In this document: positions 16,752-24,549 of the stretch, in pieces
How the letters are laid out: each line of letters begins with the position of its first letter
Numbering within the stretch: position 1 is the stretch's first letter
NCBI GenBank assembly: GCA_017517275.1
Contig: JAFWZX010000012.1
Span: 1-52,433, forward strand
Source of the DNA: Clostridia bacterium
GTDB taxonomy: Bacteria; Bacillota; Clostridia; UBA1212; UBA1255
Direction: 5' to 3'
DNA: 52,433 nt
Program-made: the position numbers and the translations under genes
The notes under the pieces: model-generated
What the model was told of the DNA's origin: nothing
Databases searched by the model: none
The model's input: only the letters and a program-made list of their open reading frames with translations

Positions 16752-17420
16752 ATGAAAGAAGAAGAGAGCTTCAGTCGTTTATTTTTAGGATTTGTAAAGT
16801 TCACCGGCTTTTTACCCGGACTTTTGTTGTTTAAGCCTAAAATATACTATGTAAATAAAAAGGCTCAAAGCCGTAAGTTGCCGAGACCTTGTATATTTAT
16901 GTCAAACCACAAATCTCTTATGGATTTTGCATTGTATCTGATTGCCTTTCCGTTTGCATCAATCCGCTTTCTTATGGCTGAGGTTTTATATAATAAGGGG
17001 AAATTTTTTTCCAAATTCCTGTATTGGTTAGGCGGCATACGAGTAGACCGTGATGCATATAATTTTGATTTTGTGGATAAGTCAGTAGATTGTCTGAGCA
17101 GCGGACAAGTTGTTGGTATTTTCCCGGAAGGCAGACTTCCTATTCAAGGGAAAATGTCTCCTTTCAGACCCAGTACCGTAGTCATCGCGCTCAAGGCTAA
17201 TGTTCCTATTATTCCCGTGTATACAGACGGCAACTACGGAATAACAAAGAGAGCTCATATCACCATCGGAGAACCTATTAATCTTACGGATTACCTGGCA
17301 GAAAAAGATGTTCCTGTGGATAAAATAAGCAGAGAAGAAATCAGTCGTCTTAATGATATTCTCAAAGACAAAATTCTAGAATTGAAGGCTTTTTCAGAGG
17401 AAAAAAATGGTAAAAAATAA
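16752..17420 (+). CDS. PlsC-family lysophospholipid/1-acylglycerol-3-phosphate acyltransferase
   Basis: The 222-residue protein carries the two LPLAT motifs that define PlsC: H53-x4-D58 in NHKSLMD (general base) and F124-P-E-G-R128 (phosphate binding). A hydrophobic N-terminal stretch (about 8-30) should sit at the membrane. It would transfer an acyl chain from acyl-ACP or acyl-CoA to a lysolipid or similar alcohol. I use the ATG at 16752, 10 bases after AAGGGG, over the TTG at 16743, which is too close to the ribosome site. It starts 5 bases after the ANL stop; the next PlsC overlaps its end. Confidence 0.86.
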   Translation: MKEEESFSRLFLGFVKFTGFLPGLLLFKPKIYYVNKKAQSRKLPRPCIFMSNHKSLMDFALYLIAFPFASIRFLMAEVLYNKGKFFSKFLYWLGGIRVDRDAYNFDFVDKSVDCLSSGQVVGIFPEGRLPIQGKMSPFRPSTVVIALKANVPIIPVYTDGNYGITKRAHITIGEPINLTDYLAEKDVPVDKISREEISRLNDILKDKILELKAFSEEKNGKK

Positions 17421-18066
17421 ATTTCGGCGCATTTTTAATATAAAAAAAATTCCCATGGATTTAGGGAGGCTTTGCATCTCCGTTCTGCCGCTTTACTATC
17501 GCGTGCGCAAGCATTACGTAAGTGAAGAAGCCCGTAGCAGCCTTAAGCTTGACGACGGTGCGATATTAGTTGCAAATCACACAGGTTTTGCCGATCCGTT
17601 TAAAGTAGGATGCTGCATTTGGCACAGACGAATGCATTTTATTGCGGCAGAAGAAGTTATGAAAAAAGGTCTTATCCATTTGTTACTGAAGGGTATGGGC
17701 TGTATAAAAATACGTCGTAACATTTTCGACATTGAGTGTATCAAAAAGAGCGTAGATTTACTAAAAGACGGCTATCTCCTTGCTATGTTTCCCCAAGGAT
17801 CTATATCGCGCGACGGGTCGTTAGACAGCATAAAATCAGGTGCCGTTCTCATTAGCGCTCAAGCCAAAGTACCTATAATTCCGATTTATTTCAAAAAAAG
17901 GAAAAGTATTTTTCACAGAACGGAAGTTGCCATCGGAGAGAAATTCTATTACAGCGATTATTGCGATAAGAAAATGCCCGGTATGAAAGATATTGAAATC
18001 ATCACCAATGCACTTTTTGAAAAAACGCTGGAATGTAAAAATTTAATAGATAAAAGTGAGGAGTAA
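17407..18066 (+). CDS. Second PlsC-like acyltransferase, altered FPEG motif
   Basis: The 219-residue LPLAT protein has the catalytic H58-x4-D63 (NHTGFAD). Its second motif reads F128-P-Q130-G-S132, with glutamine replacing the nearly invariant glutamate of FPEG; this glutamate binds the acceptor phosphate in PlsC enzymes. The change may mark a non-phosphate acceptor or reduced activity. It starts 14 bases before the first PlsC ends, so the two are probably made in equal amounts and may work in sequence (two acyl chains on one acceptor). The downstream ACP gene starts 3 bases after its stop. Confidence 0.83.
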   Translation: MVKNKFRRIFNIKKIPMDLGRLCISVLPLYYRVRKHYVSEEARSSLKLDDGAILVANHTGFADPFKVGCCIWHRRMHFIAAEEVMKKGLIHLLLKGMGCIKIRRNIFDIECIKKSVDLLKDGYLLAMFPQGSISRDGSLDSIKSGAVLISAQAKVPIIPIYFKKRKSIFHRTEVAIGEKFYYSDYCDKKMPGMKDIEIITNALFEKTLECKNLIDKSEE

Positions 18067-18069
18067 GAA

Positions 18070-18303
18070 ATGACTACGTACGAAAGACTCGTTAATGTTT
18101 TCACAAAGGTTATGGAGGATGACGCAGAGTTATCAAAGCTCAGTCCCGAAGCTGATTTATTTAAAGACTTGCAACTTAATTCCATCGGTCTTTTATATAT
18201 GGCTATTGCTATAGAGGAAGAATTTGGTATTTCATTTAAAAATGAGGATATTAATTCTTTGCGCACCGTAAACGACGTAATTAACTATCTTGAATCCAAA
18301 TAA
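18070..18303 (+). CDS. Dedicated acyl carrier protein
   Basis: The 77-residue acidic protein has the four-helix carrier layout. The attachment site is Ser38 in QLNSIGLLY, where ordinary AcpP has DSLD, so it is a specialised carrier rather than the housekeeping one. A ribosome site (GTGAGGAG) overlaps the end of the PlsC2 gene. Placed between two acyltransferases and an LRAT-like enzyme, it probably carries the acyl group made by the ANL enzyme or delivered by PlsX. Confidence 0.88.
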   Translation: MTTYERLVNVFTKVMEDDAELSKLSPEADLFKDLQLNSIGLLYMAIAIEEEFGISFKNEDINSLRTVNDVINYLESK

Positions 18304-18317
18304 AGTCAGAGGTTTCT

Positions 18318-18740
18318 ATGGAATGGGTTGTTAAAGAGCCGAACCCCGGCGACATTGTAAGAGTAAATATGGGAATTTACCATCATTATGGTATTTTTGA
18401 ATCAGATGACTGCATTATACAGTTTGGGCTTCCAAATAACGTAAGTTGTGATCCGGCAACAATAGAAGTCCTTACTTCAGACGTAAACGTTTTCCTTGGC
18501 ACTGATTCCGAAACCCTACGATTCCTTGAAGTTGCGGAATATTCTCACGAAGAACTGAAAACCAAACGCAAACCAAACGATATTATCGCGTATGCCAAAG
18601 CCAAACTGGGCATGCGCGGCTACGATATCTTACATAACAATTGCGAGCACTTTGTAAACGATTGCGCTTTTGGTGTCTCACACTCATCTTTCATTTCTTC
18701 TGTCAGAGAAAAGATAAAAAACAAATTAAAAGGAAAATAA
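18318..18740 (+). CDS. LRAT/NC-domain thiol acyltransferase-like protein
   Basis: The 140-residue protein has the circularly permuted NlpC/P60 fold of the LRAT/HRASLS (PLAAT) family. It has PGDIVRV near the start, the catalytic His23 in HHYGIF and Cys109 in NNCEHFVNDC. Characterised animal members move an acyl chain from a phospholipid to retinol or an amine (giving N-acyl-ethanolamine lipids); bacterial members are little studied. There is no signal peptide, so it acts at the inner face of the membrane or in the cytoplasm. It ends the ANL-PlsC-PlsC-ACP operon, and an acyl-transfer step fits that setting well. The substrate is not known. Confidence 0.82.
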   Translation: MEWVVKEPNPGDIVRVNMGIYHHYGIFESDDCIIQFGLPNNVSCDPATIEVLTSDVNVFLGTDSETLRFLEVAEYSHEELKTKRKPNDIIAYAKAKLGMRGYDILHNNCEHFVNDCAFGVSHSSFISSVREKIKNKLKGK

Positions 18741-18819
18741 GAAGTTGCTTTTGTCAAGAGGCTAATTTGCATCTTACCATAAATGGCTTACAACTATTGC
18801 GCTTGCGAAAACAAATTTA

Positions 18820-18848
18820 TTGTGGATTTCTTGCAAGTGTAGTATAAT
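18820..18848 (+). promoter_or_regulatory. Promoter of the fakB-fakB-fakA-plsX operon
   Basis: TTGTGG (18820-18825), a 17-bp spacer and a perfect TATAAT (18843-18848). It lies 30 bases before the fakB start and 80 bases after the LRAT stop; I see no terminator in that gap, so read-through from the upstream operon is likely. Confidence 0.78.
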
Positions 18849-18877
18849 GTTTCAGATTATTTTTTATGGAGGCTATT

Positions 18878-19825
18878 ATGAACAGTTATGTAATTATCCC
18901 GGATACTTCTTGCGACTTAACAGCAGATTTAAGGGCACGTTTTGATATTCCCGATTATTTAAGAGGGGTTATAACGTATCCCGACGGACATTCCGAACGA
19001 ATCAATCTGGATTGGGAAAACATTACTCCAACAGAATTCTATGAATCTATGAAGGATAAAAAATCACTGTACAAAACCGGCGCTGTAAATCCTGACGAAG
19101 CACGTGAAATTTTTGAAAAATACCTTTCACAGGGACAAGATATTTTATCTATTTCTCTTTCTTCAGCGCTCAGCAGCACGTATAACGTATGTCTTCAGGC
19201 AGCAAAGCAAGCTTTAGAAAAATATCCCGAGCGTAAGATTATTTGTATTGATTCACTCAGATATTCAACGGCGCTGGCTCTTTTGGTCATTCTTGCCGGC
19301 GAAAAGAAAAAAGAAGGTCTGTCTTTAGAAGAAAATGCAAAATGGGTAGAAGAACATAAGCATTGCATCCACCAGATGGGACCTATGGACGATTTGTTTT
19401 TCCTTTGCAGAACAGGCAGAATCTCAAACTTTAAAGCTTTCTTTGGTTCACTTATAGGTGTTAATCCTATGGCAGATTTTAACAGAAATGGTATGTCAGA
19501 AGTTCTTATTAAGTGTAAAGGAAAGCAAATTGCATTTGATACTACTATCAAATATATGAAAGAAGTCGGCGTTGACCTGAGTAATCAGCTGATGTTTATT
19601 GCTCATTCAAACAGAGCTCAACAAGCCCTCAGACTCGCCGAGCTCGTTAAAGAAAACTTCAATCCTAAAGAAATAATAATAACTGACGTAGGTATGGCCT
19701 GCGGCGCATCAATCGGTCCCGGTCTTTGTGCTGTATATTTCGTCGGAGAACCCATCAGTGAGAACTGCGAAAAAGAAAAAGCCATTATGAAAGCTTTAGA
19801 CGAACAAATAAAAGGGAAAAAATAA
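18878..19825 (+). CDS. fakB: DegV-family fatty-acid-binding protein (FakB), copy 1
   Basis: The 315-residue protein is a DegV-fold lipid binder: IPDTSCDLTADL at the start, SSALSSTYN (ligand head-group site), GRISNFKAFFGSLIGVNP and the GPGL close to the end. FakB presents a bound fatty acid to FakA for phosphorylation. The ATG at 18878 is used because the upstream ATG (18866) overlaps the GGAGG ribosome site. It is followed after 16 bases by a second divergent FakB and then by FakA, so the assignment is firm from context. Two FakBs usually differ in preference for saturated or unsaturated chains; which is which cannot be told here. Confidence 0.92.
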   Translation: MNSYVIIPDTSCDLTADLRARFDIPDYLRGVITYPDGHSERINLDWENITPTEFYESMKDKKSLYKTGAVNPDEAREIFEKYLSQGQDILSISLSSALSSTYNVCLQAAKQALEKYPERKIICIDSLRYSTALALLVILAGEKKKEGLSLEENAKWVEEHKHCIHQMGPMDDLFFLCRTGRISNFKAFFGSLIGVNPMADFNRNGMSEVLIKCKGKQIAFDTTIKYMKEVGVDLSNQLMFIAHSNRAQQALRLAELVKENFNPKEIIITDVGMACGASIGPGLCAVYFVGEPISENCEKEKAIMKALDEQIKGKK

Positions 19826-19841
19826 TAAAGGAGTGTAAACA

Positions 19842-20732
19842 ATGAAAAAATACGTAATTATTGCTGATTCTACTTGTGATCTTGATGCTGATATTCTTAA
19901 ACAATACGACATCGACTATGCAAAGATGGGATACGTTGTAGATGAAAAAGAATACCCGGCAGCTTTGGAGTGGGACGTCATTAGTGCAAATGAGTACTAT
20001 AACATGATGCGCAGTGGCAAAAAAATCAGAACTCTTCAGGTATCCGGAGAGACTTTCAAGGAAAAATTCAATTACTATATAGAACAAAATGTAGATATAC
20101 TCTATATTGGTTGCTCTTCTGCCCTTTCCGGTTCAGTTAATCTGGGAGCTATCATTGCAAGAGATTTAATGGCTGAACACCCCGAAGTAACAATCCGTGT
20201 TATCGACACAAAGATAAGCTCTCTGGGACAAGGACACCTTGTGCTTACTGCAGCAAGGATGAGAGACGAAGGAAAAACATTAGAAGAAGTTGCAGAATAC
20301 ATTGAATCAATTAAACTCACTGTAAACCAGTTTGGTACGGTGGATTCAATGGAGTATCTCAAAAGAGCCGGCAGAATCAAAGCTTCTAAAGCTTTCTTTG
20401 GAAACCTCTTTGGTATAAAGCCTATCATTATTTCCGACGTTATCGGACAGAATTATGCTGTAAAGAAAGTAAAAGGCTCTTATAACAGCAAGTTGGAGAT
20501 AGCAAAATCTGTTGCAGAATGTGTTATCGATTCAGAAAATCAGACGTTATACATTTCCCATGCTGATTGCATCGAAGAAGCAAACGTGCTTCGCCAAGAA
20601 ATACTTAAATTAGCAAAATTCAAAGATGTATACGTAAATTACATTGGACCAATCGTCGGCGCATCTGTTGGTCCCGGTACTCTCATTGCATACTGTGTAG
20701 GTAAGGAAGTTACTATTGAAGGAAAAGAGTGA
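19842..20732 (+). CDS. fakB: DegV-family fatty-acid-binding protein (FakB), copy 2
   Basis: The 296-residue protein is a paralog of the preceding gene: IADSTCDLDADIL, GCSSALSGSVNLG, KRAGRIKASKAFFGNLFGIKP and VGPGTLIAYCVG. Sequence identity between the copies looks modest, so they probably bind different fatty acids. The gene is preceded by AAAGGAG and ends 9 bases before fakA. Confidence 0.92.
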   Translation: MKKYVIIADSTCDLDADILKQYDIDYAKMGYVVDEKEYPAALEWDVISANEYYNMMRSGKKIRTLQVSGETFKEKFNYYIEQNVDILYIGCSSALSGSVNLGAIIARDLMAEHPEVTIRVIDTKISSLGQGHLVLTAARMRDEGKTLEEVAEYIESIKLTVNQFGTVDSMEYLKRAGRIKASKAFFGNLFGIKPIIISDVIGQNYAVKKVKGSYNSKLEIAKSVAECVIDSENQTLYISHADCIEEANVLRQEILKLAKFKDVYVNYIGPIVGASVGPGTLIAYCVGKEVTIEGKE

Positions 20733-20741
20733 TTTTATTAT

Positions 20742-22391
20742 ATGCATTTTACTGAAATCGATGGTGTTTTATTAAAATCCATGCTTTCATCCGGTTATAA
20801 CAACCTGATGAAAAATGTCAAGCTCATAGACTCCCTTAACGTTTTCCCTGTCCCCGACGGAGACACGGGAACTAATATGTCCCTTACTTGGGAAGGCGGT
20901 CTTAGAGCCATCGCTTCAGCGGATGCAAACTTAACAGACGACGTGGATAACTGCCTGCAGTTATTCTCCCGAGGCGCGCTTCTTAATGCGCGGGGGAACT
21001 CAGGCGTTATCCTTTCTCAATTTGTAAAAGGCCTTGCGGATTTTGCTAAGGGTCTGTCAGTTTTTTCCATTGATGACTTTACAGCAGCGCTCGCCTCCGG
21101 CAGCGCAAAAGCTTACGGCTCAGTTATCAAGCCCACAGAAGGCACTATGCTCACTGTCTTGCGTCAGACAGCCGAATACGCAAAGAAAATCCACAACGAC
21201 CACCACCATTTCACACAATTTTTCACAGAAATCGTAGCTGCAATGAAGTCTTCTTTAGAACGCACGCCTGAACTCCTGCCGGTTTTAAAGGAAGCCGGCG
21301 TTGTAGACAGCGGCGGAGCCGGACTGCTTTGCATTTTCGAAGGAATGCTGTGCGCGCTTAACGGAGAAAAAATTGAAGAGGCCAATTTCACCGTCAAACC
21401 GTCTTCAAGCAGCATCGATCCGGCAGCAACCTTCACAAGAAACAGTGTTCTGGAATACGGATATTGTACAGAATTCATTCTGCGCCTGATGGATGCAAAA
21501 GTTGATGTAGATAATTTTGAGATTAAAACAATTATAGGCTTTCTTGAAATACACGGAGACTCCATCGTAGCGATAAAGGACGATGATATTGTAAAGGTTC
21601 ACGTTCACACGTTTACTCCCGGTGAGATTTTAAATTACTGCCAACGCTTCGGCGAATTCATAACGTTAAAAATAGAAAACATGTCTGTACAACACAGCGA
21701 AGCCTCCGTACAATCTTCTCCTAAAAAGAAATACGGTGTTATCGCAGTGTGTAGCGGAGACGGAATAAAAGATTATTTTAGCAGCATCGGTGTTGATTAC
21801 GTGATAAACGGCGGCCAGACACAGAATCCCTCTATGGAGGAATTCATCAAAGCTTATGAAAGCATTAATGCTGACGACATTTTCGTTTTTCCAAATAATT
21901 CCAACATTATTTTAGTCGCAAGACAATCTGCAGAGCATTACAAAGGAGCTGTTATTCATATTATTCCCACGAAGTCCATTGCCGAGGGTTATTCCGCTTT
22001 GTCAATGATGGATTTAAGTCGAGATAATGCAGCAGAAGTCATCGAAGATATGATGTACGCATTAGACAACGTCTCTACAGCACTTGTCTCAATGGCTGTC
22101 AGAGATACAACCTACAACGGAATAGAAATAAAAAAAGATTATTATATCGGATTGGATAAGGATACAATTTATTCCTGCGATGCAGACAGAGTCAATGCCG
22201 CATGCCAGCTTATTGATAAAATAGATAACATTGAAAACAAACAGGTTATTACTCTTTTTTACGGTGAGGACGTTACCGAAGATGAAGTATCTGTTCTTTT
22301 TGACCGAATAAACGAAAAATATCCTTTATTAGAAACAGGTGCCATTTACGGAGGTCAGAAAGTGTATGACTTTATTATGGCAATAGAATAA
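20742..22391 (+). CDS. fakA: Fatty acid kinase catalytic subunit FakA (DAK2/YloV family)
   Basis: The 549-residue length matches FakA. The N-terminal DAK2-like nucleotide domain has NVFPVPDGDTGTNMS (metal/ATP site) and ALLNARGNSGVILSQ; SGGAGL lies at about residues 189-194, and the C-terminal half is the FakB-interacting domain (YGVIAVCSGDGIKDYF and on). FakA phosphorylates FakB-bound fatty acids to acyl-phosphate, the substrate of PlsX and PlsY. Gene order fakB-fakB-fakA-plsX puts the whole route from free fatty acid to acyl-ACP on one transcript. No consensus ribosome site lies at ideal distance; GGAAAAGAG is 13 bases away. Confidence 0.93.
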   Translation: MHFTEIDGVLLKSMLSSGYNNLMKNVKLIDSLNVFPVPDGDTGTNMSLTWEGGLRAIASADANLTDDVDNCLQLFSRGALLNARGNSGVILSQFVKGLADFAKGLSVFSIDDFTAALASGSAKAYGSVIKPTEGTMLTVLRQTAEYAKKIHNDHHHFTQFFTEIVAAMKSSLERTPELLPVLKEAGVVDSGGAGLLCIFEGMLCALNGEKIEEANFTVKPSSSSIDPAATFTRNSVLEYGYCTEFILRLMDAKVDVDNFEIKTIIGFLEIHGDSIVAIKDDDIVKVHVHTFTPGEILNYCQRFGEFITLKIENMSVQHSEASVQSSPKKKYGVIAVCSGDGIKDYFSSIGVDYVINGGQTQNPSMEEFIKAYESINADDIFVFPNNSNIILVARQSAEHYKGAVIHIIPTKSIAEGYSALSMMDLSRDNAAEVIEDMMYALDNVSTALVSMAVRDTTYNGIEIKKDYYIGLDKDTIYSCDADRVNAACQLIDKIDNIENKQVITLFYGEDVTEDEVSVLFDRINEKYPLLETGAIYGGQKVYDFIMAIE

Positions 22392-22411
22392 TTTCCATTA
22401 AGGAGCTAAGT

Positions 22412-23404
22412 ATGAAAAAATATATTATTGATATTTATGGTGCAGATAAAGGCTACAGCACAGTAATCGACGGCGCTTTAGAAGCGCTTGCACAGTTTAG
22501 TGATATACATATCGTTTTATGCGGTGACGAAGAAACAATCCGCACATATCTGTCGGCAAAGAATTATGACACAAGTCGAATCGACGTTATACACGCTCCT
22601 GAGGAAATAACAAATCACGAGCCGCCGACTGTTATTTTTGATAAAAAACAAAATTCTTCTTTAGCTGTCGGAATTAAAATTCTCAAAGAAGATCCCGAGG
22701 CAGTTGCAATGATTTCCCCCGGAAATACCGGCGCCGTTTTAGTAGGCTCTATTTTCAAATTAGGCATGTCCGTGCCTCTTAAGCAACCGGCTTTAGCAAG
22801 TATGCTTCCCTGCCACAACGGCAAATTAGTATGTTTAATCGATTGCGGAGCAAATATGGATTGCAAGCCTGCTCATTTGGCAAAATACGCTATCATGGGA
22901 TCTGTTCTTATGAAATGCCGCAGCGATATTGACAATCCAAAGGTCGGTCTTCTTTCAGTCGGCAAGGAAGAGGGCAAAGGTAACGTACAGACAAAAGAGG
23001 CCTTTGGCTTGATAAAAGAAACCGGAGTGAATTTCGTAGGAAACATAGAAGGAAACGATGTTCTCGCCGGAGACGTCGACGTTGTTGTATGTGACGGTTT
23101 TTCAGGAAACGTCCTTATGAAGAATGCTGAAGCAAACGGCAAAATTGCAATGGGAATGGTAGATGTTCTTCTCGAAAAAGAAGAAAAAGGAAGTCATACG
23201 TATAATACTCTGATTGCTTTACGAGAAAGACTCTTTATGACGTTTGACTTTAACTCCCAAGGCGGAGCAACATTCCTCGGTGTCAATAAAATTCTTATAA
23301 AAGCACACGGAAGCGCTAACAGCAAGACTATCGCCTCCTGCATAAGTCAGGCTCAGATTCTTGAATCAAAAGGCTTTATCGACGCCATGAACCGGGCTTT
23401 ATGA
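22412..23404 (+). CDS. plsX: Phosphate acyltransferase PlsX
   Basis: The 330-residue peripheral enzyme interconverts acyl-ACP and acyl-phosphate. It has SPGNTGAVLVGS, LIDCGANMDCKPAHLAKYA and DVVVCDGFSGNVLMKN, all classic PlsX. The N-terminus is unusual: the normal VDAMGGDxAP reads IDIYGADKGYS here, though flanking residues (VIDGALEAL, VLCGDEETI) align. The ribosome site AAGGAG is 8 bases from the ATG. The last 29 bases overlap the end of the convergent glycosyltransferase gene. plsX is usually followed by acpP and fab genes; here it is linked instead to fakA/fakB, which suggests that it mainly handles imported or recycled fatty acids. Confidence 0.92.
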   Translation: MKKYIIDIYGADKGYSTVIDGALEALAQFSDIHIVLCGDEETIRTYLSAKNYDTSRIDVIHAPEEITNHEPPTVIFDKKQNSSLAVGIKILKEDPEAVAMISPGNTGAVLVGSIFKLGMSVPLKQPALASMLPCHNGKLVCLIDCGANMDCKPAHLAKYAIMGSVLMKCRSDIDNPKVGLLSVGKEEGKGNVQTKEAFGLIKETGVNFVGNIEGNDVLAGDVDVVVCDGFSGNVLMKNAEANGKIAMGMVDVLLEKEEKGSHTYNTLIALRERLFMTFDFNSQGGATFLGVNKILIKAHGSANSKTIASCISQAQILESKGFIDAMNRAL

Positions 23405-24392
23405 GCTTTAACAGGAAATACTCAATAGGAGCCGCTATAATAACCGCAAGACTATGTGCCAAAAAAAGCGGCCAACCTAACAGCTTAAACGGATAACAAA
23501 TACTCATAACTATAGAAAATCTAATTGCGGCAAACAAGAAGAATCTTCCTGTTATCTGGTAGTGTACCTTTCTGAAAATAAAAAATTTATTCAAGAACCA
23601 ACATACCATTGCACTTACCATATATACCATAGGTACTGTTCTTAGCCAACTATTCCAGCCAAGGAAAATCGTAATTAAAATAAGACACAGTTGAATGTTG
23701 GCAAAAGAAATCAAAGTAGCGCTGGCTGTTTTAAACATTTTCTTATAAATCCGTATAGTATCTTTTACGGGATTGAAATGAGAAGAACTGTTGCCGTCAA
23801 GATATACCGTTTCAATCGGCACTTCTGTAATTCTTATCTTCTGCCTGTCTATAAACATTAGTACGTTCATTTCATAATCATACTTGTCTCCTTCAACGTT
23901 AACAAGCCATGGGATATATTCTACCTTAAAGCCGCGAAGCCCGGACTGGTTATCATGAAGGTAATGACCGGTAAGCATAGAAAAAACAATTCTCGATAAG
24001 CTATTGCCGAACCTTGATCTAAAAGGCACGTTCCCCTTAAGACCTCTAACCGTAAGTACAAACTCACGGCCTGCTTGTAATTGCTCACGCACACGACAAA
24101 TATCCTTTACAAGATGCTGTCCGTCACTATCTGCAGTAACAAAATACTCCGCATTCGGGAAATGTTCGCAAAGAGCGCGCATAGCATTTTTGAGAGTAGC
24201 GCCTTTACCCATATTATGAGGATTGTGAAGTACAACAGCATATGGCTCTACTTGTTCAAAGAAAGTAGAATAAGCCTCTCCGCTGCCATCGTCCACAACC
24301 AATATATCAAAATTTTCTTCTTTAAGCTCCTTAACCAAGCTCACCATTTTATCATCCGGCTTGTAAGCAGGAATGACAGCTACTGTTTGCAT
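23376..24392 (-). CDS. GT2 glycosyltransferase with C-terminal GtrA-like membrane domain
   Basis: The 338-residue protein has a DPM1-like GT-A domain (about 1-215; VIPAYKPDD, VDDGSG, HNMGKGATLKNAM, TADSDGQH) followed by a GtrA-type domain of four helices (about 220-335). It would make a polyprenyl-phosphate sugar and may help flip it. GT2-GtrA fusions of this kind are common in Clostridia. The ribosome site TGGAGAAG precedes the ATG. It runs convergently to plsX and overlaps it by 29 bp. It is the second lipid-linked sugar synthase in the window and may feed the GT-C enzymes of the pepF operon or a glycolipid made by the neighbouring acyl genes. Confidence 0.87.
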   Translation of the reverse strand: MQTVAVIPAYKPDDKMVSLVKELKEENFDILVVDDGSGEAYSTFFEQVEPYAVVLHNPHNMGKGATLKNAMRALCEHFPNAEYFVTADSDGQHLVKDICRVREQLQAGREFVLTVRGLKGNVPFRSRFGNSLSRIVFSMLTGHYLHDNQSGLRGFKVEYIPWLVNVEGDKYDYEMNVLMFIDRQKIRITEVPIETVYLDGNSSSHFNPVKDTIRIYKKMFKTASATLISFANIQLCLILITIFLGWNSWLRTVPMVYMVSAMVCWFLNKFFIFRKVHYQITGRFFLFAAIRFSIVMSICYPFKLLGWPLFLAHSLAVIIAAPIEYFLLKLIKPGSWRR

Positions 24393-24449
24393 TACACTTC
24401 TCCACTAATATAAAACTCACGGTTATTTTACCTTGAAAATGGCAAAACT

Positions 24450-24469
24450 AAATCAAAATATATTGATTT
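24450..24469. promoter_or_regulatory. Perfect palindrome at the divergent promoter region
   Basis: AAATCAA (24450-24456), 6 bp, TTGATTT (24463-24469). It covers the -35 of the promoter at 24463-24491 and lies between two divergent genes, a typical operator position. It does not match the FapR or FabT sites I know. Confidence 0.4.
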
Positions 24470-24491
24470 TCAATCTGGGTGATTATACAAT
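24463..24491 (+). promoter_or_regulatory. Promoter of the alpha/beta hydrolase genes
   Basis: TTGATT (24463-24468), a 17-bp spacer and TACAAT (24486-24491), about 58 bases upstream of the ATG at 24550. Confidence 0.5.
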
Positions 24492-24549
24492 GTACAAGTT
24501 AACATTGTCAATTCATAAAAAAGCAGATTATGTGAAAAGCAGGTAAAAA

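Noticed and set aside
24450-24469. FapR or FabT operator for the lipid genes
   Set aside because: The palindrome AAATCAA-N6-TTGATTT differs from both known consensus sites, so I report it only as an unassigned operator candidate.
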